DNA of 64,000 bases, taken from the NCBI RefSeq assembly GCF_014873145.1, contig NZ_JADBEK010000001.1, positions 8,308,001 to 8,372,000 on the forward strand, read 5' to 3'. Origin of the DNA: Nonomuraea angiospora. Its GTDB lineage: Bacteria; Actinomycetota; Actinomycetes; Streptosporangiales; Streptosporangiaceae. The translations under genes were made by a program, and so were the position numbers. The notes under the pieces were generated by a model. That model was not told the DNA's origin, did no database searches, and saw nothing but the letters and a program-made list of their open reading frames with translations. How positions within the stretch are numbered: the stretch's first letter is position 1; each line of letters starts with the position of its first letter. This document shows, in pieces, positions 22,481 through 30,207 of this stretch.

Positions 22481-22999
22481 GTGTCCGACATCGTCTTCAC
22501 GGCGCCGGCGGTGGATGACCTCCGACGCATCGGCCCAGACGCAGTACCCAGGGTGCTCAAGAAGATTCTTCTCCTGCTGGACAACCCTGAGGCTGGTTAC
22601 CCACTCGGCGGGGAACTGACCGGATTCCGGAAGCTGGTGGTCGGTCGTAACATCTGGCGTGTCATCTACCGCATCACTGAGGACAAGTCGGTGGAGATCT
22701 GTGAGGTGTGGGCTGTCGGTGAGCGGGCCGACGCGGAAGTGTACGCCGAGGCGACGGCGAGGGTCCACGAGGCGGGCACCGACCGTCCTGAGATCGTCCA
22801 GCTCAGTCAGGTGATCGAGCGTCTTGGCGCGCTGACCGATCACATTCGGGTGGAGAAAGCACCCCCTAGAGAGCCGGTTCCAGACTGGCTCGCGGATCGG
22901 TTGATCTACACGGCCGGGATGGCCCGCGAGGACGTTGCCGCTCTTGATCTGCAAGAGGCTGTCGACTTGTGGGCTGAGTACCGATCCAAGTCTCATTAG
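22481..22999 (+). CDS. RelE/ParE-type toxin with C-terminal extension
   Basis: The first 90 residues of this 172-residue protein match RelE/ParE toxins: FTAPAVDDLRRIGPDAVPRVLKKILLLLDNPEAG, then GFRKLVVGRNIWRVIYRIT and the final strand VEICEVWAVGERADAEVY. Such toxins cut mRNA at the ribosome or poison gyrase. Unlike the usual 85-95-residue toxin, about 80 more residues follow (residues 92-172) with a helical look and EDVAALDLQEAVDLWAEYRSKSH at the end. The GTG start comes 2 nt after the antitoxin stop. An msrA remnant begins directly behind the stop. The toxin half is well supported; the extension is unexplained. Confidence 0.8.
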   Translation: MSDIVFTAPAVDDLRRIGPDAVPRVLKKILLLLDNPEAGYPLGGELTGFRKLVVGRNIWRVIYRITEDKSVEICEVWAVGERADAEVYAEATARVHEAGTDRPEIVQLSQVIERLGALTDHIRVEKAPPREPVPDWLADRLIYTAGMAREDVAALDLQEAVDLWAEYRSKSH

Positions 23000-23113
23000 G
23001 CCGTACATCTATTGCCCGAAGCGAAGCGCTACCGCCAGCAGTACGTGTTCAAGATCCCGAACGGCCGCTGCGGGCGTCTCCTGCCCGGTCGGCCTGACAT
23101 CCACCGAGGGGGA
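23000..23113 (+). pseudogene. Decayed copy of the msrA 3' end (first)
   Basis: Conceptual translation gives YRQQYVFKIPNGRCG, matching Msr[16 protein letters not shown], then, after loss of about 14 nt and a frame change, [10 protein letters not shown], matching the MsrA C-terminus. The 17 nt GTCTCCTGCCCGGTCGG (23076-23092) are identical to msrA 21092-21108. The similarity begins right after the toxin stop and ends at the ribosome site of the next gene. No catalytic part exists. Confidence 0.7.
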
Positions 23114-23116
23114 GCG

Positions 23117-23611
23117 ATGACTCGCGGTACGCGGCGTGAGAGTGAGACGCAGGCTCTGGCCGGAAGTCTCACTCCCGACGAACGTCAGATGATCAGTGTC
23201 CTCGATCTTCAGCGCCTCGCCGTGGAGAAGGAGAGCATCCTGCCCGAACATGCGGCGCAGGCCAAGGAGCCGATCTATGGCGTTCTTTCCTCACTCAAGT
23301 GGTGGGAGGATTTGATCCACGACATGGAAGGGTGGCCTGGCGAGGTCTTTTACCCGGTCTACGAGTACCTCAATGACCTGACCGTTCGGGATGGTCTGGA
23401 GGAGTACTGCGAGGCTCTGCAGGGGATGGCTCGCACGAAGCTCACCAGCACGCTGAATCGCCTCGACGAGCGCTATCGCGCCGTGACGCATGAGGACGGT
23501 GGCGCTGAGCTCGCACGGTACTGGCGGCCCCTTTCAGAGGGGACCGAGACCCGATGGTGGTGGACTCGAAGGCCGAACCATCTACCCCCGGGTTGGGTTG
23601 GCGGTCGCTAG
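23117..23611 (+). CDS. Hypothetical protein
   Basis: I do not recognise this 164-residue protein. The ATG at 23117 has GGGGGAG 5 nt upstream; the frame is open another 105 nt upstream but that part is the msrA remnant, so I exclude it. It is polar, probably helical and soluble, with LTPDERQMISVLDLQRLAVEKESIL near the start and a Trp/Arg-rich end (TRWWWTRRPNHLPPGW). It has no signal peptide or membrane segment. It sits between remnants of msrA and may belong to a mobile segment. Confidence 0.5.
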   Translation: MTRGTRRESETQALAGSLTPDERQMISVLDLQRLAVEKESILPEHAAQAKEPIYGVLSSLKWWEDLIHDMEGWPGEVFYPVYEYLNDLTVRDGLEEYCEALQGMARTKLTSTLNRLDERYRAVTHEDGGAELARYWRPLSEGTETRWWWTRRPNHLPPGWVGGR

Positions 23612-24396
23612 AGCCACGGCGACAACTTTCCCTACATGGTCAAGGCGTCGGCGCTGCGAGCCGCCCTCTCCGCCGGGCTGCGGCCTGGGGCCGATCCCGG
23701 CGGGAACGGCCAAGCCGCCCGCAGTCTGATGGCGCAGGTTCGAGCGCCATACTTCGGAGCGGCCCACGATCGCCATCGCCGGATTGATCTCCGTATCCGG
23801 CTGGGATCATCGACATCAGGCTGACGCAGGCAGGGGGCTCTGGGGGCCGTGGGTCGGAACCTGATGGACCACTCGCACATCGGTAGCGGTCGCACGGGCG
23901 CTCCGTACAGGGCGTGGCTGTCGATAGCCGTCATGCACGTCGCTCGCGATGCCCAGGCGGATCAACTCCCTATGTAGCGCCTCAGCGGCTTCGCGCGACT
24001 CCACCGGGCGTGAGGTCGGGCAGCGGGTGCGGCACCGTGGCGGCCAACATCCGCTCGTCCTTGACGTACTACCGGGACGCTGCCCGATCTCGACGGCTGC
24101 GAGGTGCTTCTTCGGGATGCCAGCCTGCATGGTCACAAGTAGGCCATCGACGCTGTGGTGGCGGCCGCCGCGCTGCGCTCGGTACGCCCTGCCATCGTTC
24201 TGACGTCTGACGCGCACGACAAGAGCAAACTGCGCGGGAAGCAGGGCAGGTGGTCCCTGTCTGACACTGTGCGAGGGCCGGGTGGAAGTTTCCGGAACCA
24301 TTGCGGGAGGCGAACCGCTACCCAAGGCGTGGCGGCAGCTTCGCCGGCATCGGACATCAGCCCACGGAAGGGACAAAGGTTCGCTAACCTCTTCCG
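23612..24396. other. 785-nt gap with no convincing intact gene
   Basis: Open frames on both strands here have poor actinomycete codon character. The only coding-like piece is on the minus strand around 23900-24010, REAAEALHRELIRLGIASDVHDGY, which resembles the start of small orphan proteins common in actinomycetes but runs into low-quality sequence on both sides. I take it as a remnant. The last 60 nt should hold the promoter of the acetyltransferase gene. Confidence 0.4.
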
Positions 24397-25323
24397 GTGA
24401 TTTCCTACCGTGCGATCGTCCCTGCGGACCTCGACCGTGTGACCGCGTGGGTCGTGACCGAGCCCGTCGGCTGGATCCCCGCCGACCGTTACCTCGCAGA
24501 ACTGGCCGAGAACATGTACCGGCCGGAGTGGACGTGGATCGCCAAGGTCGGCGACCGGGTCGTGGGACGGGCGCTGTGGTGGGGGCCGAGGGACAGCGCG
24601 CACCCGGTCGCGCTCGACTGCCTCGACGTGGATCCCGCGGTGGGGGAGCGCACCGCCGTCGCCGCCGAGCTGATCAGGGCCGCACTGGCGGTGTTCCCGC
24701 GGCCGGTGCAGTACGCGATCAAGGCGGCCGGCGGCTGGCGCGACGATCCGGCCACCTCGGCGGCCGTGGAATGGCGGCGGGCGGCAGCGCACGCGGCCGG
24801 CCTCACCCGGGAGGTGGAGCGGCTGCAGTTCGAGTGGGCGCCGGCCGACGGGGTGCCCCCGGCGACCGGGGTGCTGCGGTTCGCCGAGGCGTCCGATGAG
24901 GAGTTCCTGGCGGTGTTCACGAGAATCGCCGAGGGCAGCCTGGACTTCCAGACCCGGACGAGCGTGGCGGCCAAGGGCGTGGACGCGACCGCGCGCGAAG
25001 AGATGGACTTCTATCTCGGAGCGCCGGGCAAGCGGGAGTGGTGGCGGATCGCCTATACGCACGAGGGCGAGGTGGCAGGCATGGCGATCCCCTCGGCGAC
25101 GCCGTACAGCGTGAACGTGGGGTATCTCGGGGTGGTCCCGGAGTTCCGGGGGCGCGGATACGTGGACGAGGTACTCGCCGAGATCACCCGCATGCACGCG
25201 GCCAACGGAGAGCCGCGCATCACCGCCTCCACCGACGTGGGCAACGCGCCGATGGCGGCCGCGTTCCTGCGCGCCGGATACCGCAACACGGAGATCCGGA
25301 TCAACCTCTCCAACGCCCTTTAG
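24397..25323 (+). CDS. GNAT family N-acetyltransferase (two-domain)
   Basis: The 308-residue protein has two GNAT-like halves. The second holds the acetyl-CoA site: VNVGYLGVVPEFRGRGYVDEVLAEITR near residues 237-263, with the R/Q-x-x-G-x-G/A loop seen as RGRGYV, then NAPMAAAFLRAGYRNTE. The first half (YRAIVPADLDRVTAWV to about 150) keeps the fold without a clear CoA loop. Substrate is unknown. The start is a GTG at 24397 (MISYRAIVPADLD). It stands alone, bracketed by decayed sequence. Confidence 0.85.
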   Translation: MISYRAIVPADLDRVTAWVVTEPVGWIPADRYLAELAENMYRPEWTWIAKVGDRVVGRALWWGPRDSAHPVALDCLDVDPAVGERTAVAAELIRAALAVFPRPVQYAIKAAGGWRDDPATSAAVEWRRAAAHAAGLTREVERLQFEWAPADGVPPATGVLRFAEASDEEFLAVFTRIAEGSLDFQTRTSVAAKGVDATAREEMDFYLGAPGKREWWRIAYTHEGEVAGMAIPSATPYSVNVGYLGVVPEFRGRGYVDEVLAEITRMHAANGEPRITASTDVGNAPMAAAFLRAGYRNTEIRINLSNAL

Positions 25324-25469
25324 TCCTACCGGCACGAGAGGTCCCGGCCTGGGCGAGGCGTCGACGTGTCACCCGTCGGCGGGATCTGCCGAGGAGTAGG
25401 AGGAGGCGATCCTGGCGTGGTCGTGGTAGATCGACAGTACGCGCGGGCCGGCGGGCGTCCCGTTCCTAC

Positions 25470-25517
25470 GGAGGCACGGGCGTGGCCCTGCCCGGTCGGC
25501 CGGACGTCCGGCGAGGG
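25470..25517 (+). pseudogene. Decayed copy of the msrA 3' end (second)
   Basis: CCTGCCCGGTCGG at 25487-25499 and GACGTCCGGCGAGG at 25503-25516 match the last 40 nt of msrA with few changes. Reading across one inserted base gives YGGTGVA then CPVGRTSGEG, as in Msr[19 protein letters not shown]. Similarity fades upstream of about 25470. This is the third occurrence of the same gene end within 4.4 kb. Confidence 0.6.
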
Positions 25518-25521
25518 ACGG

Positions 25522-25680
25522 TCAGGCGGTGCGGGCGCCCTGTCGGGGGCTCACGGGGACCTCGAGGACGATGGCGTGGGCGCCGTCGGCGTCGATGAGG
25601 TGCTCTTCCAGGGTGGGGCCGGTGACAGCCAGGCGGTGGCGGTGCAGCCAGCCGAACAGGTCCTGTCCGGCTCGGACCAT
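25522..25680 (-). pseudogene. Fragment resembling a regulator effector domain
   Basis: A 52-codon frame reads MVRAGQDLFGWLHRHRLAVT and continues GPTLEEHLIDADGAHAIVLEVPVS. This pattern (aromatic-rich helix, GPxxE, then a beta strand ending in EVPV) resembles the last part of GyrI-like/MerR effector-binding domains. The DNA-binding part is absent upstream, where another fragment on the opposite strand starts, so I regard it as a leftover 3' piece. Confidence 0.4.
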
Positions 25681-25689
25681 CCCCGCTGA

Positions 25690-26055
25690 GGGTGGAACGA
25701 CGGCACGGGCAGGCAGGAGGAGCTGCTCGCCGGTGCCGGTGAGGTCACCGCGGCGGCCTCGGCCGTCCTGCTCACCGCCACGTGGGCGGTCAATCTGGCC
25801 GGGCTGCTGTGGGTCGCCGCCACAGCCGCCGGCGCGGCGGGCATCCCGACGCCCGCCGGGCTTCGTGTCACCGGCTTGATCGCCGCGCTCAGCGGCCTGG
25901 CCGCGGTCGTGCTTCCGTGGACGACCGGAACCGGCGGCCCCACGGGGGCGCTGGAACAGCTCGGGTACGCGCTCGACCTGCCCGTCATGATCTGGTACGG
26001 GGTCCTGGGGTGGCGGTATCTGCGCACGCCGCAGGGGTTCAGGCCTGCGCGGTGA
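25690..26055 (+). pseudogene. 5'-truncated membrane protein fragment
   Basis: An open frame of 121 codons has no plausible start and is preceded at once by an in-frame TGA. It encodes three hydrophobic segments (AVLLTATWAVNLAGLLWVAA, VTGLIAALSGLAAVVLPW and LDLPVMIWYGVLGWRYL), like the end of a small actinomycete membrane protein. The family is not recognised. It overlaps the convergent regulator gene by 17 nt. Confidence 0.45.
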
Positions 26056-27028
26056 GCAGGGCGTCGGCGAGGGCGGTGCGGGCGTAGAGGACCGAGCGGC
26101 CCGCCCGGTGGGTGCTGGTCAGGCCGGCGGCCCGCAGGGCGGTGAGGTGCTGGGACACCGCCGCCGCGGACAGGCCCGAGCGTTGGGCGAGCTCGGTGGT
26201 CGAGGCGGGCGTGTCCAGTCCGGCCAGGATCGATGCCCGGGAACGGCCGATCACGGCGGTAAGGGCTTCCAGCTGCGTACGTGTCCGGCGCTCCCACAAC
26301 AGGCCGATGCCGCGCGCCGGGTAGGCCAGCTGCGGTGGTTCGGACTCGACGGACCGGGTCAGCACCCGCGGCCAGGCGAAGACCGACGGCACCAGGAGCA
26401 GCCCGGCTCCGGTCTCGATCCTGGTGATGGCGCAGTGCCGCTCTGTCAGATGGAGGCTGCCGCCGGCCCAGCGCACCGTGTGGTGCAGCTCGTCCAGCGC
26501 CTGGGCCGTGCCCTGCTCGGCCACCTGGCGGCCCCGGTGGAAGATGTCCGCCTCCAGGACCGAGCGGATCCTGGCCCAGTAGGGCGCTATCGCCAGGCCC
26601 CAGTAGACCTCGATCTCCGCCACGATCCGGGGCAGGCAGCTCCGCGGGGTGCGGTGAAGGCTGCGCAGCCGGGAGGGAAGAGCTCCTTCGCGCTCGGCGG
26701 CCAGGTGATCGACGTCCCGCCGTACCTGCTCGGGGTCGGTGGCCTCGATGGCGGCCAGCTCGTCGGAGAGGCCGGGCGAGGGGGCGGTCGGCGTCGGGTT
26801 GAGGAAGTCGGGGAGGTGGCCGCTGGGCGGGATCATGTCGGCCAGCCAGCCGCGATCGAGGCCCGCGGCGGCGAGCCGGGGGCGTACCTGGTCGGCCCAG
26901 CCGCGCAGCGGGCGCGGCGCCACGGTGGCGGCCAGCGCCCTGAAGCTGGTGACGACTTCCCACATGGGCGAGACGGCGAAGCGGGTCTCGGCCAGATCGT
27001 TCACCGAGAACGCGAGCCGCGCCTTCAT
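26039..27028 (-). CDS. ArsR-type winged-helix regulator with large N-terminal domain (DUF5937-like)
   Basis: This 329-residue regulator has a C-terminal ArsR-type helix-turn-helix at about 262-325 (TTELAQRSGLSAAAVSQHLTALRAAGLTSTHRAGRSVLYART). The long N-terminal domain begins FSVNDLAETRFAVSPMWEVV, the pattern of the DUF5937 family common in actinomycetes, which probably senses a ligand. No metal-binding cysteine pair is seen. It is divergent from the PEP-mutase-like gene with 99 nt between starts, so it probably controls that gene and itself. Confidence 0.85.
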   Translation of the reverse strand: MKARLAFSVNDLAETRFAVSPMWEVVTSFRALAATVAPRPLRGWADQVRPRLAAAGLDRGWLADMIPPSGHLPDFLNPTPTAPSPGLSDELAAIEATDPEQVRRDVDHLAAEREGALPSRLRSLHRTPRSCLPRIVAEIEVYWGLAIAPYWARIRSVLEADIFHRGRQVAEQGTAQALDELHHTVRWAGGSLHLTERHCAITRIETGAGLLLVPSVFAWPRVLTRSVESEPPQLAYPARGIGLLWERRTRTQLEALTAVIGRSRASILAGLDTPASTTELAQRSGLSAAAVSQHLTALRAAGLTSTHRAGRSVLYARTALADALLTAQA

Positions 27029-27127
27029 ATCGCCCTCCTTGATTCGGTCTGAGCTTAATCAGTGGATCCTCGACCCGCTGCCCAGCAGTATCCCGGAAGC
27101 AGGACGACCCGAAAGGCAGTCACGTAC

Positions 27128-27982
27128 ATGTCCGTTGACATCTCCTCCTCCGCCGATGCCGCGACCCAGCGGAAGGCCCGGCTGTTCCGTGCCCTGAGCA
27201 CCGAGCCCGTGCTGGTGCTGCCCAATGCCTGGGACGCCGCCAGTGCGGCCGTCATCGCCGCGGCCGGCGCCACGGCGATCGCCACGACCAGCGGTGGCGT
27301 CTCGTGGTCGCTGGGCCGCGGGGACGGGCAGCGGCTGAGCCGGGACGAGATGGCGCAGGCCGCGCGGCGCATCGTGGACTCCGTCGACGTGCCGGTGACG
27401 GTGGACGTGGAGGGAGGGTACGGGCCGGACCCGGCGGATGTCGCCGCGACCGTGCGGGCGGTGGTCGAGGCCGGGGCGGTGGGCGTCAATCTGGAGGACT
27501 CCACGGCCGTCGGCGGTCCTCTGTTCGACGTGGCCGAGCAGAGTGCCAGGCTGCGCGCCGCCAGGGAGGCCGCGGCCGCCGCGGCCCTGCCGGAGCTGTT
27601 CGTCAACGCCCGTACCGACGTCTTCCTGTTCGGGATCGGTGCGGCGGACGGGCGGTTGGGCGAGGTGCTGGAGCGTGCGGAGGCCTACGCGGAGGCGGGA
27701 GCCGACGGCATCTTCGTCCCGGGCCTGCTCGACCTGGACACGCTGAACACCCTCTGCGCGGCATCGCCGCTGCCGGTCAACGCGATGGCCGTCGCGGGCG
27801 GACCGAGCGTCAGCGAGCTCGCGCAGGCCGGGGTACGCCGGGTCAGCCTGGGCACCGGCCTGGCCCAGGCCGCCTACGCCGCGACCCGGAGGGCCGCAGC
27901 GGAGCTGCTGGGCACGGGCGGTCTCACGGCGCTGGACGGCTCACTGGACTTCAGCGAACTCGACGTCCTGTTCCGCCGCTGA
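27128..27982 (+). CDS. Isocitrate lyase/PEP mutase superfamily enzyme
   Basis: The 284-residue TIM-barrel enzyme shows the superfamily's metal and substrate residues: VDVEGGYGPD with Asp93 and Glu95, NLEDS with Glu123, and FVNARTDVFLFG. Relatives act on C-C or C-P bonds of 2-oxo acids (oxaloacetate decarboxylase, methylisocitrate lyase, PEP mutase). The KKCGH-type loop of true isocitrate lyases is absent, so an oxaloacetate-decarboxylase or petal-death-like hydrolase role is likelier. The ATG at 27128 gives MSVDISSSADAA; the frame is open 66 nt upstream without a better start. The divergent ArsR-type gene probably regulates it. Confidence 0.82.
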   Translation: MSVDISSSADAATQRKARLFRALSTEPVLVLPNAWDAASAAVIAAAGATAIATTSGGVSWSLGRGDGQRLSRDEMAQAARRIVDSVDVPVTVDVEGGYGPDPADVAATVRAVVEAGAVGVNLEDSTAVGGPLFDVAEQSARLRAAREAAAAAALPELFVNARTDVFLFGIGAADGRLGEVLERAEAYAEAGADGIFVPGLLDLDTLNTLCAASPLPVNAMAVAGGPSVSELAQAGVRRVSLGTGLAQAAYAATRRAAAELLGTGGLTALDGSLDFSELDVLFRR

Positions 27983-28010
27983 TCGAGAAGCCGGAGGGCG
28001 GCCGCGTCAG

Positions 28011-29426
28011 CTAGGACAGGAGGGAGTCGTACGCGACCGAGTGCTGCTGCCCCGACATGAAGGACAGGAACTGCCTGACGAAGGCGCTGCGCGAGTAGGC
28101 GTCGGCTCCGCCGGTCAGATCGCGGCGGAAGGCCGTGCGGAACAGGCTCTGGAACTCCTGCGCGTCGATCGCCTGGTCGTCGTCGGCGTCCGTGACGTCG
28201 AACAGCACGTCGGCGACCTTGATCAGCCCTGCGCCGGGCAGAGAGACGGCCGTGGCGGCGTATTCCTGCCGGGTGACGCGCCCGTCGTCGTCGGCGTCGA
28301 GATTGGTCTGCAGCTCCCGCCACCAGGCGGCGTAGGCGTCGTAGAGCCGCTCCTCGTCCTGCTCGTCCAGGTCGAGCCGGGTGGCGAGCTCTCTTGCCAT
28401 GGCCGCCAGGTCGGGCCAGGTGAGGTAGCCGTCGCCCGTCTGGTCCAGGACCTCGGCGAAGAACCGGTCGGCCGAGCGGGTGGTCGGGCTGACGTCGTCG
28501 GGGGCCGGGGTGACGAGCCTGACCAGGGCCGCGGCCTGGCCGGCCTTGCGGCGTACGGTCTGCCATGGTCCGGAACCACCGGTGTGGCTGGGATCCAGCA
28601 GGCTCACGAGCGAGTTGACGTCCACCCAGCCGTCCGGGAGCACGCGGCTGGCGAAGCCGGCGGTGAGGTAGGCCCCGTGCATGAGCGTCCGCGCACCGGG
28701 GAGGTCGGGCAGGGCGACCCGGCGGCAGAAGGGCTCCGGCAGCGACGCGATGGTGATCGCGGCGGCCACCGGGCCCGCCACGCTCCGGCCCGCGGCCCAC
28801 ACCGCGGGATGGTTGCGCAGCAGGGGCGGCGCGGGCACGTTGGCGAAGAGCCGGTAGAGGATGACCCGCACGGCCTCGGTGCTCTCCAGGCGGTGGGTGA
28901 TCATGTCGTCGTAGTAGGCCCAGAACTCCAGCAAGGTGGCGGGGAGCTGGTCGCTGTCGCCCTCGATCAGGGCCAGGAACGCGCGGAACTCGGCGTAGAG
29001 CTGCTCCAGCGCGGGCCGGTCGAGCGACTCGCCGCTCAGCCGGTACATCGTCACCGTCGACTCGAACAGGGTCGCCACCACCCAGGCGCGTGCCCCGGCG
29101 TCCGTGCCGTCGTAGTGGCGGCCCTGCGGGTCGGTGCCCGAGATGCGGGCGTGCAGGCGGTTGAGGCGGGTCGCCTCCCGGGTGCGAACGTGCTGGTCGG
29201 GGTCGAGCACGCGCTGCATGCTCACCAACGTGTTGCGCAGCCGCCGCCACGGATGCGTCACGAACGACGAGTTTTCGATCAGCGCGGCGCCGATCTGCGG
29301 GTGCGCGGCCTCCAGGACCGTGGCGCGGGTCACCGCGAGGCCCCACCGCGCGTCGTTGACGAGGCGGCGCAGCATCGAGTCCGGCCCGAAGGCGTCCACG
29401 GCCTGCTCCGCGGTGCTCTGGCTCAT
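28011..29426 (-). CDS. MpaB/Lcp-type (ex-DUF2236) oxygenase fused to EF-hand domain
   Basis: The first 280 of 471 residues match the MpaB/rubber-oxygenase family: LEAAHPQIGAALIENSSF, HPWRRLRNTLVSMQRVL, LNRLHARISGTDPQGR, AWVVATLFESTVTMYRL. Members are haem or metal oxygenases that cleave isoprenoid chains (MpaB, Lcp) along with many uncharacterised ones. Residues 320-471 form a calcium-binding module with three canonical loops: D328-QTGDGYLTWPD, D377-ADDDGRVTRQE and D413-ADDDQAIDAQE. No signal peptide is seen, so it is probably cytoplasmic. Its ATG lies in a 4-nt overlap with the upstream cis-prenyltransferase gene, so the two are coupled. The domain calls are firm; the substrate is unknown. 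Confidence 0.8.
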   Translation of the reverse strand: MSQSTAEQAVDAFGPDSMLRRLVNDARWGLAVTRATVLEAAHPQIGAALIENSSFVTHPWRRLRNTLVSMQRVLDPDQHVRTREATRLNRLHARISGTDPQGRHYDGTDAGARAWVVATLFESTVTMYRLSGESLDRPALEQLYAEFRAFLALIEGDSDQLPATLLEFWAYYDDMITHRLESTEAVRVILYRLFANVPAPPLLRNHPAVWAAGRSVAGPVAAAITIASLPEPFCRRVALPDLPGARTLMHGAYLTAGFASRVLPDGWVDVNSLVSLLDPSHTGGSGPWQTVRRKAGQAAALVRLVTPAPDDVSPTTRSADRFFAEVLDQTGDGYLTWPDLAAMARELATRLDLDEQDEERLYDAYAAWWRELQTNLDADDDGRVTRQEYAATAVSLPGAGLIKVADVLFDVTDADDDQAIDAQEFQSLFRTAFRRDLTGGADAYSRSAFVRQFLSFMSGQQHSVAYDSLLS

Positions 29427-30160
29427 CGAGGTTCCTCTCCCGTGGTGGCGCTCGACTGGCGGACGTCGCCGAACCGGCGCTGGCGCGATCGGTAGGCGTC
29501 AAGGCATTCCCAGAGGTGGGTCGCGCGGAAGTCCGGCCACAGCACCTGCGGGAAGACCCATTCGGCGTAGGCCACCTGCCAGAGCATGAAGTTGGAGATG
29601 CGCTGCTCTCCGGAGGTGCGGATGACCAGGTCCACGTCCGGCGTGTCGGAGTAGGGGAGATGCCGGGCGAAGGTGGCCTCGGTGACCTGCTCGGCCGGCA
29701 CGTCGGCGCGGATCAGCGAGCGGGCGGCCTCCACGATGTCGCGGCGCCCTCCGTGGTCGAAGGCGACCGTCAGCGTCATCTGCCTGTTGTCGCTGGTGAG
29801 CGTCATCAGGTCGGTGATGTCCCGGACCAGGGTCGGCGGGATCCGCGGATCCGACATGCCCAGGAACCTGCACCGGACGCCCCGCGCGTGCAACGCCGGC
29901 GCGTGCTTGCGGATGGCCCGGCGCACGAGCCTCATCAGGATGTCGACCTCGCCCGCCGGCCTGCGCCAGTTTTCGGTGGAGAAGGCGTACAGGCTCAACC
30001 ACCTGATGCCGGCCGAGCGGGCCTCCTCGATGATGTCGATGACGGCGGCCTCCGCCGCCTCGTGGCCCGCGGTGCGCGGCAGCGATCGCTGCGCGGCCCA
30101 CCGCCCGTTTCCATCCATCACGCAAGCGACGTGACGCGGCAATCCGCTGACGACTTTCAT
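29423..30160 (-). CDS. Cis-prenyltransferase (UppS-like)
   Basis: This 245-residue isoprenyl transferase adds isopentenyl-diphosphate in cis. The catalytic Asp is D16 in CVMDGNGRWA; also present are LYAFSTENW, AFDHGGRRDI and the long C-terminal signature DLVIRTSGEQRISNF plus LWQVAYAEW. Two usual residues differ: RTAGHEAAEAAV replaces the common RxxGHxxG context, and FDHGGR replaces the common NYGGR. It is coupled to an isoprenoid-oxygenase-like gene, so it may be a specialised paralogue and not the housekeeping undecaprenyl enzyme. A clear promoter lies just upstream, with almost no leader. Confidence 0.88.
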   Translation of the reverse strand: MKVVSGLPRHVACVMDGNGRWAAQRSLPRTAGHEAAEAAVIDIIEEARSAGIRWLSLYAFSTENWRRPAGEVDILMRLVRRAIRKHAPALHARGVRCRFLGMSDPRIPPTLVRDITDLMTLTSDNRQMTLTVAFDHGGRRDIVEAARSLIRADVPAEQVTEATFARHLPYSDTPDVDLVIRTSGEQRISNFMLWQVAYAEWVFPQVLWPDFRATHLWECLDAYRSRQRRFGDVRQSSATTGEEPR

Positions 30161-30171
30161 AGCTGAGCGTG

Positions 30172-30199
30172 ACTATATCATTACTCAAAGTGTTGTCGA
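30172..30199 (-). promoter_or_regulatory. Promoter of the cis-prenyltransferase operon
   Basis: On the minus strand TCGACA (30199-30194), a 16-nt spacer and TATAGT (30177-30172) form a good housekeeping-sigma promoter. Transcription would begin near 30165, about 5 nt before the ATG at 30160. With no Shine-Dalgarno sequence present, the transcript should be nearly leaderless. Confidence 0.6.
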
Positions 30200-30207
30200 G
30201 CGTGGGC

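Noticed and set aside
23636..23824. 62-residue plus-strand frame in the 785-nt gap
   Set aside because: No ribosome site, no recognisable family, and codon use unlike that of neighbouring real genes.
23612..26055. tRNA or integrase gene marking the accessory region
   Set aside because: I looked for tRNA T-arm motifs and integrase R-H-R-Y signatures and found none; the msrA 3' end is the better candidate for the insertion target.
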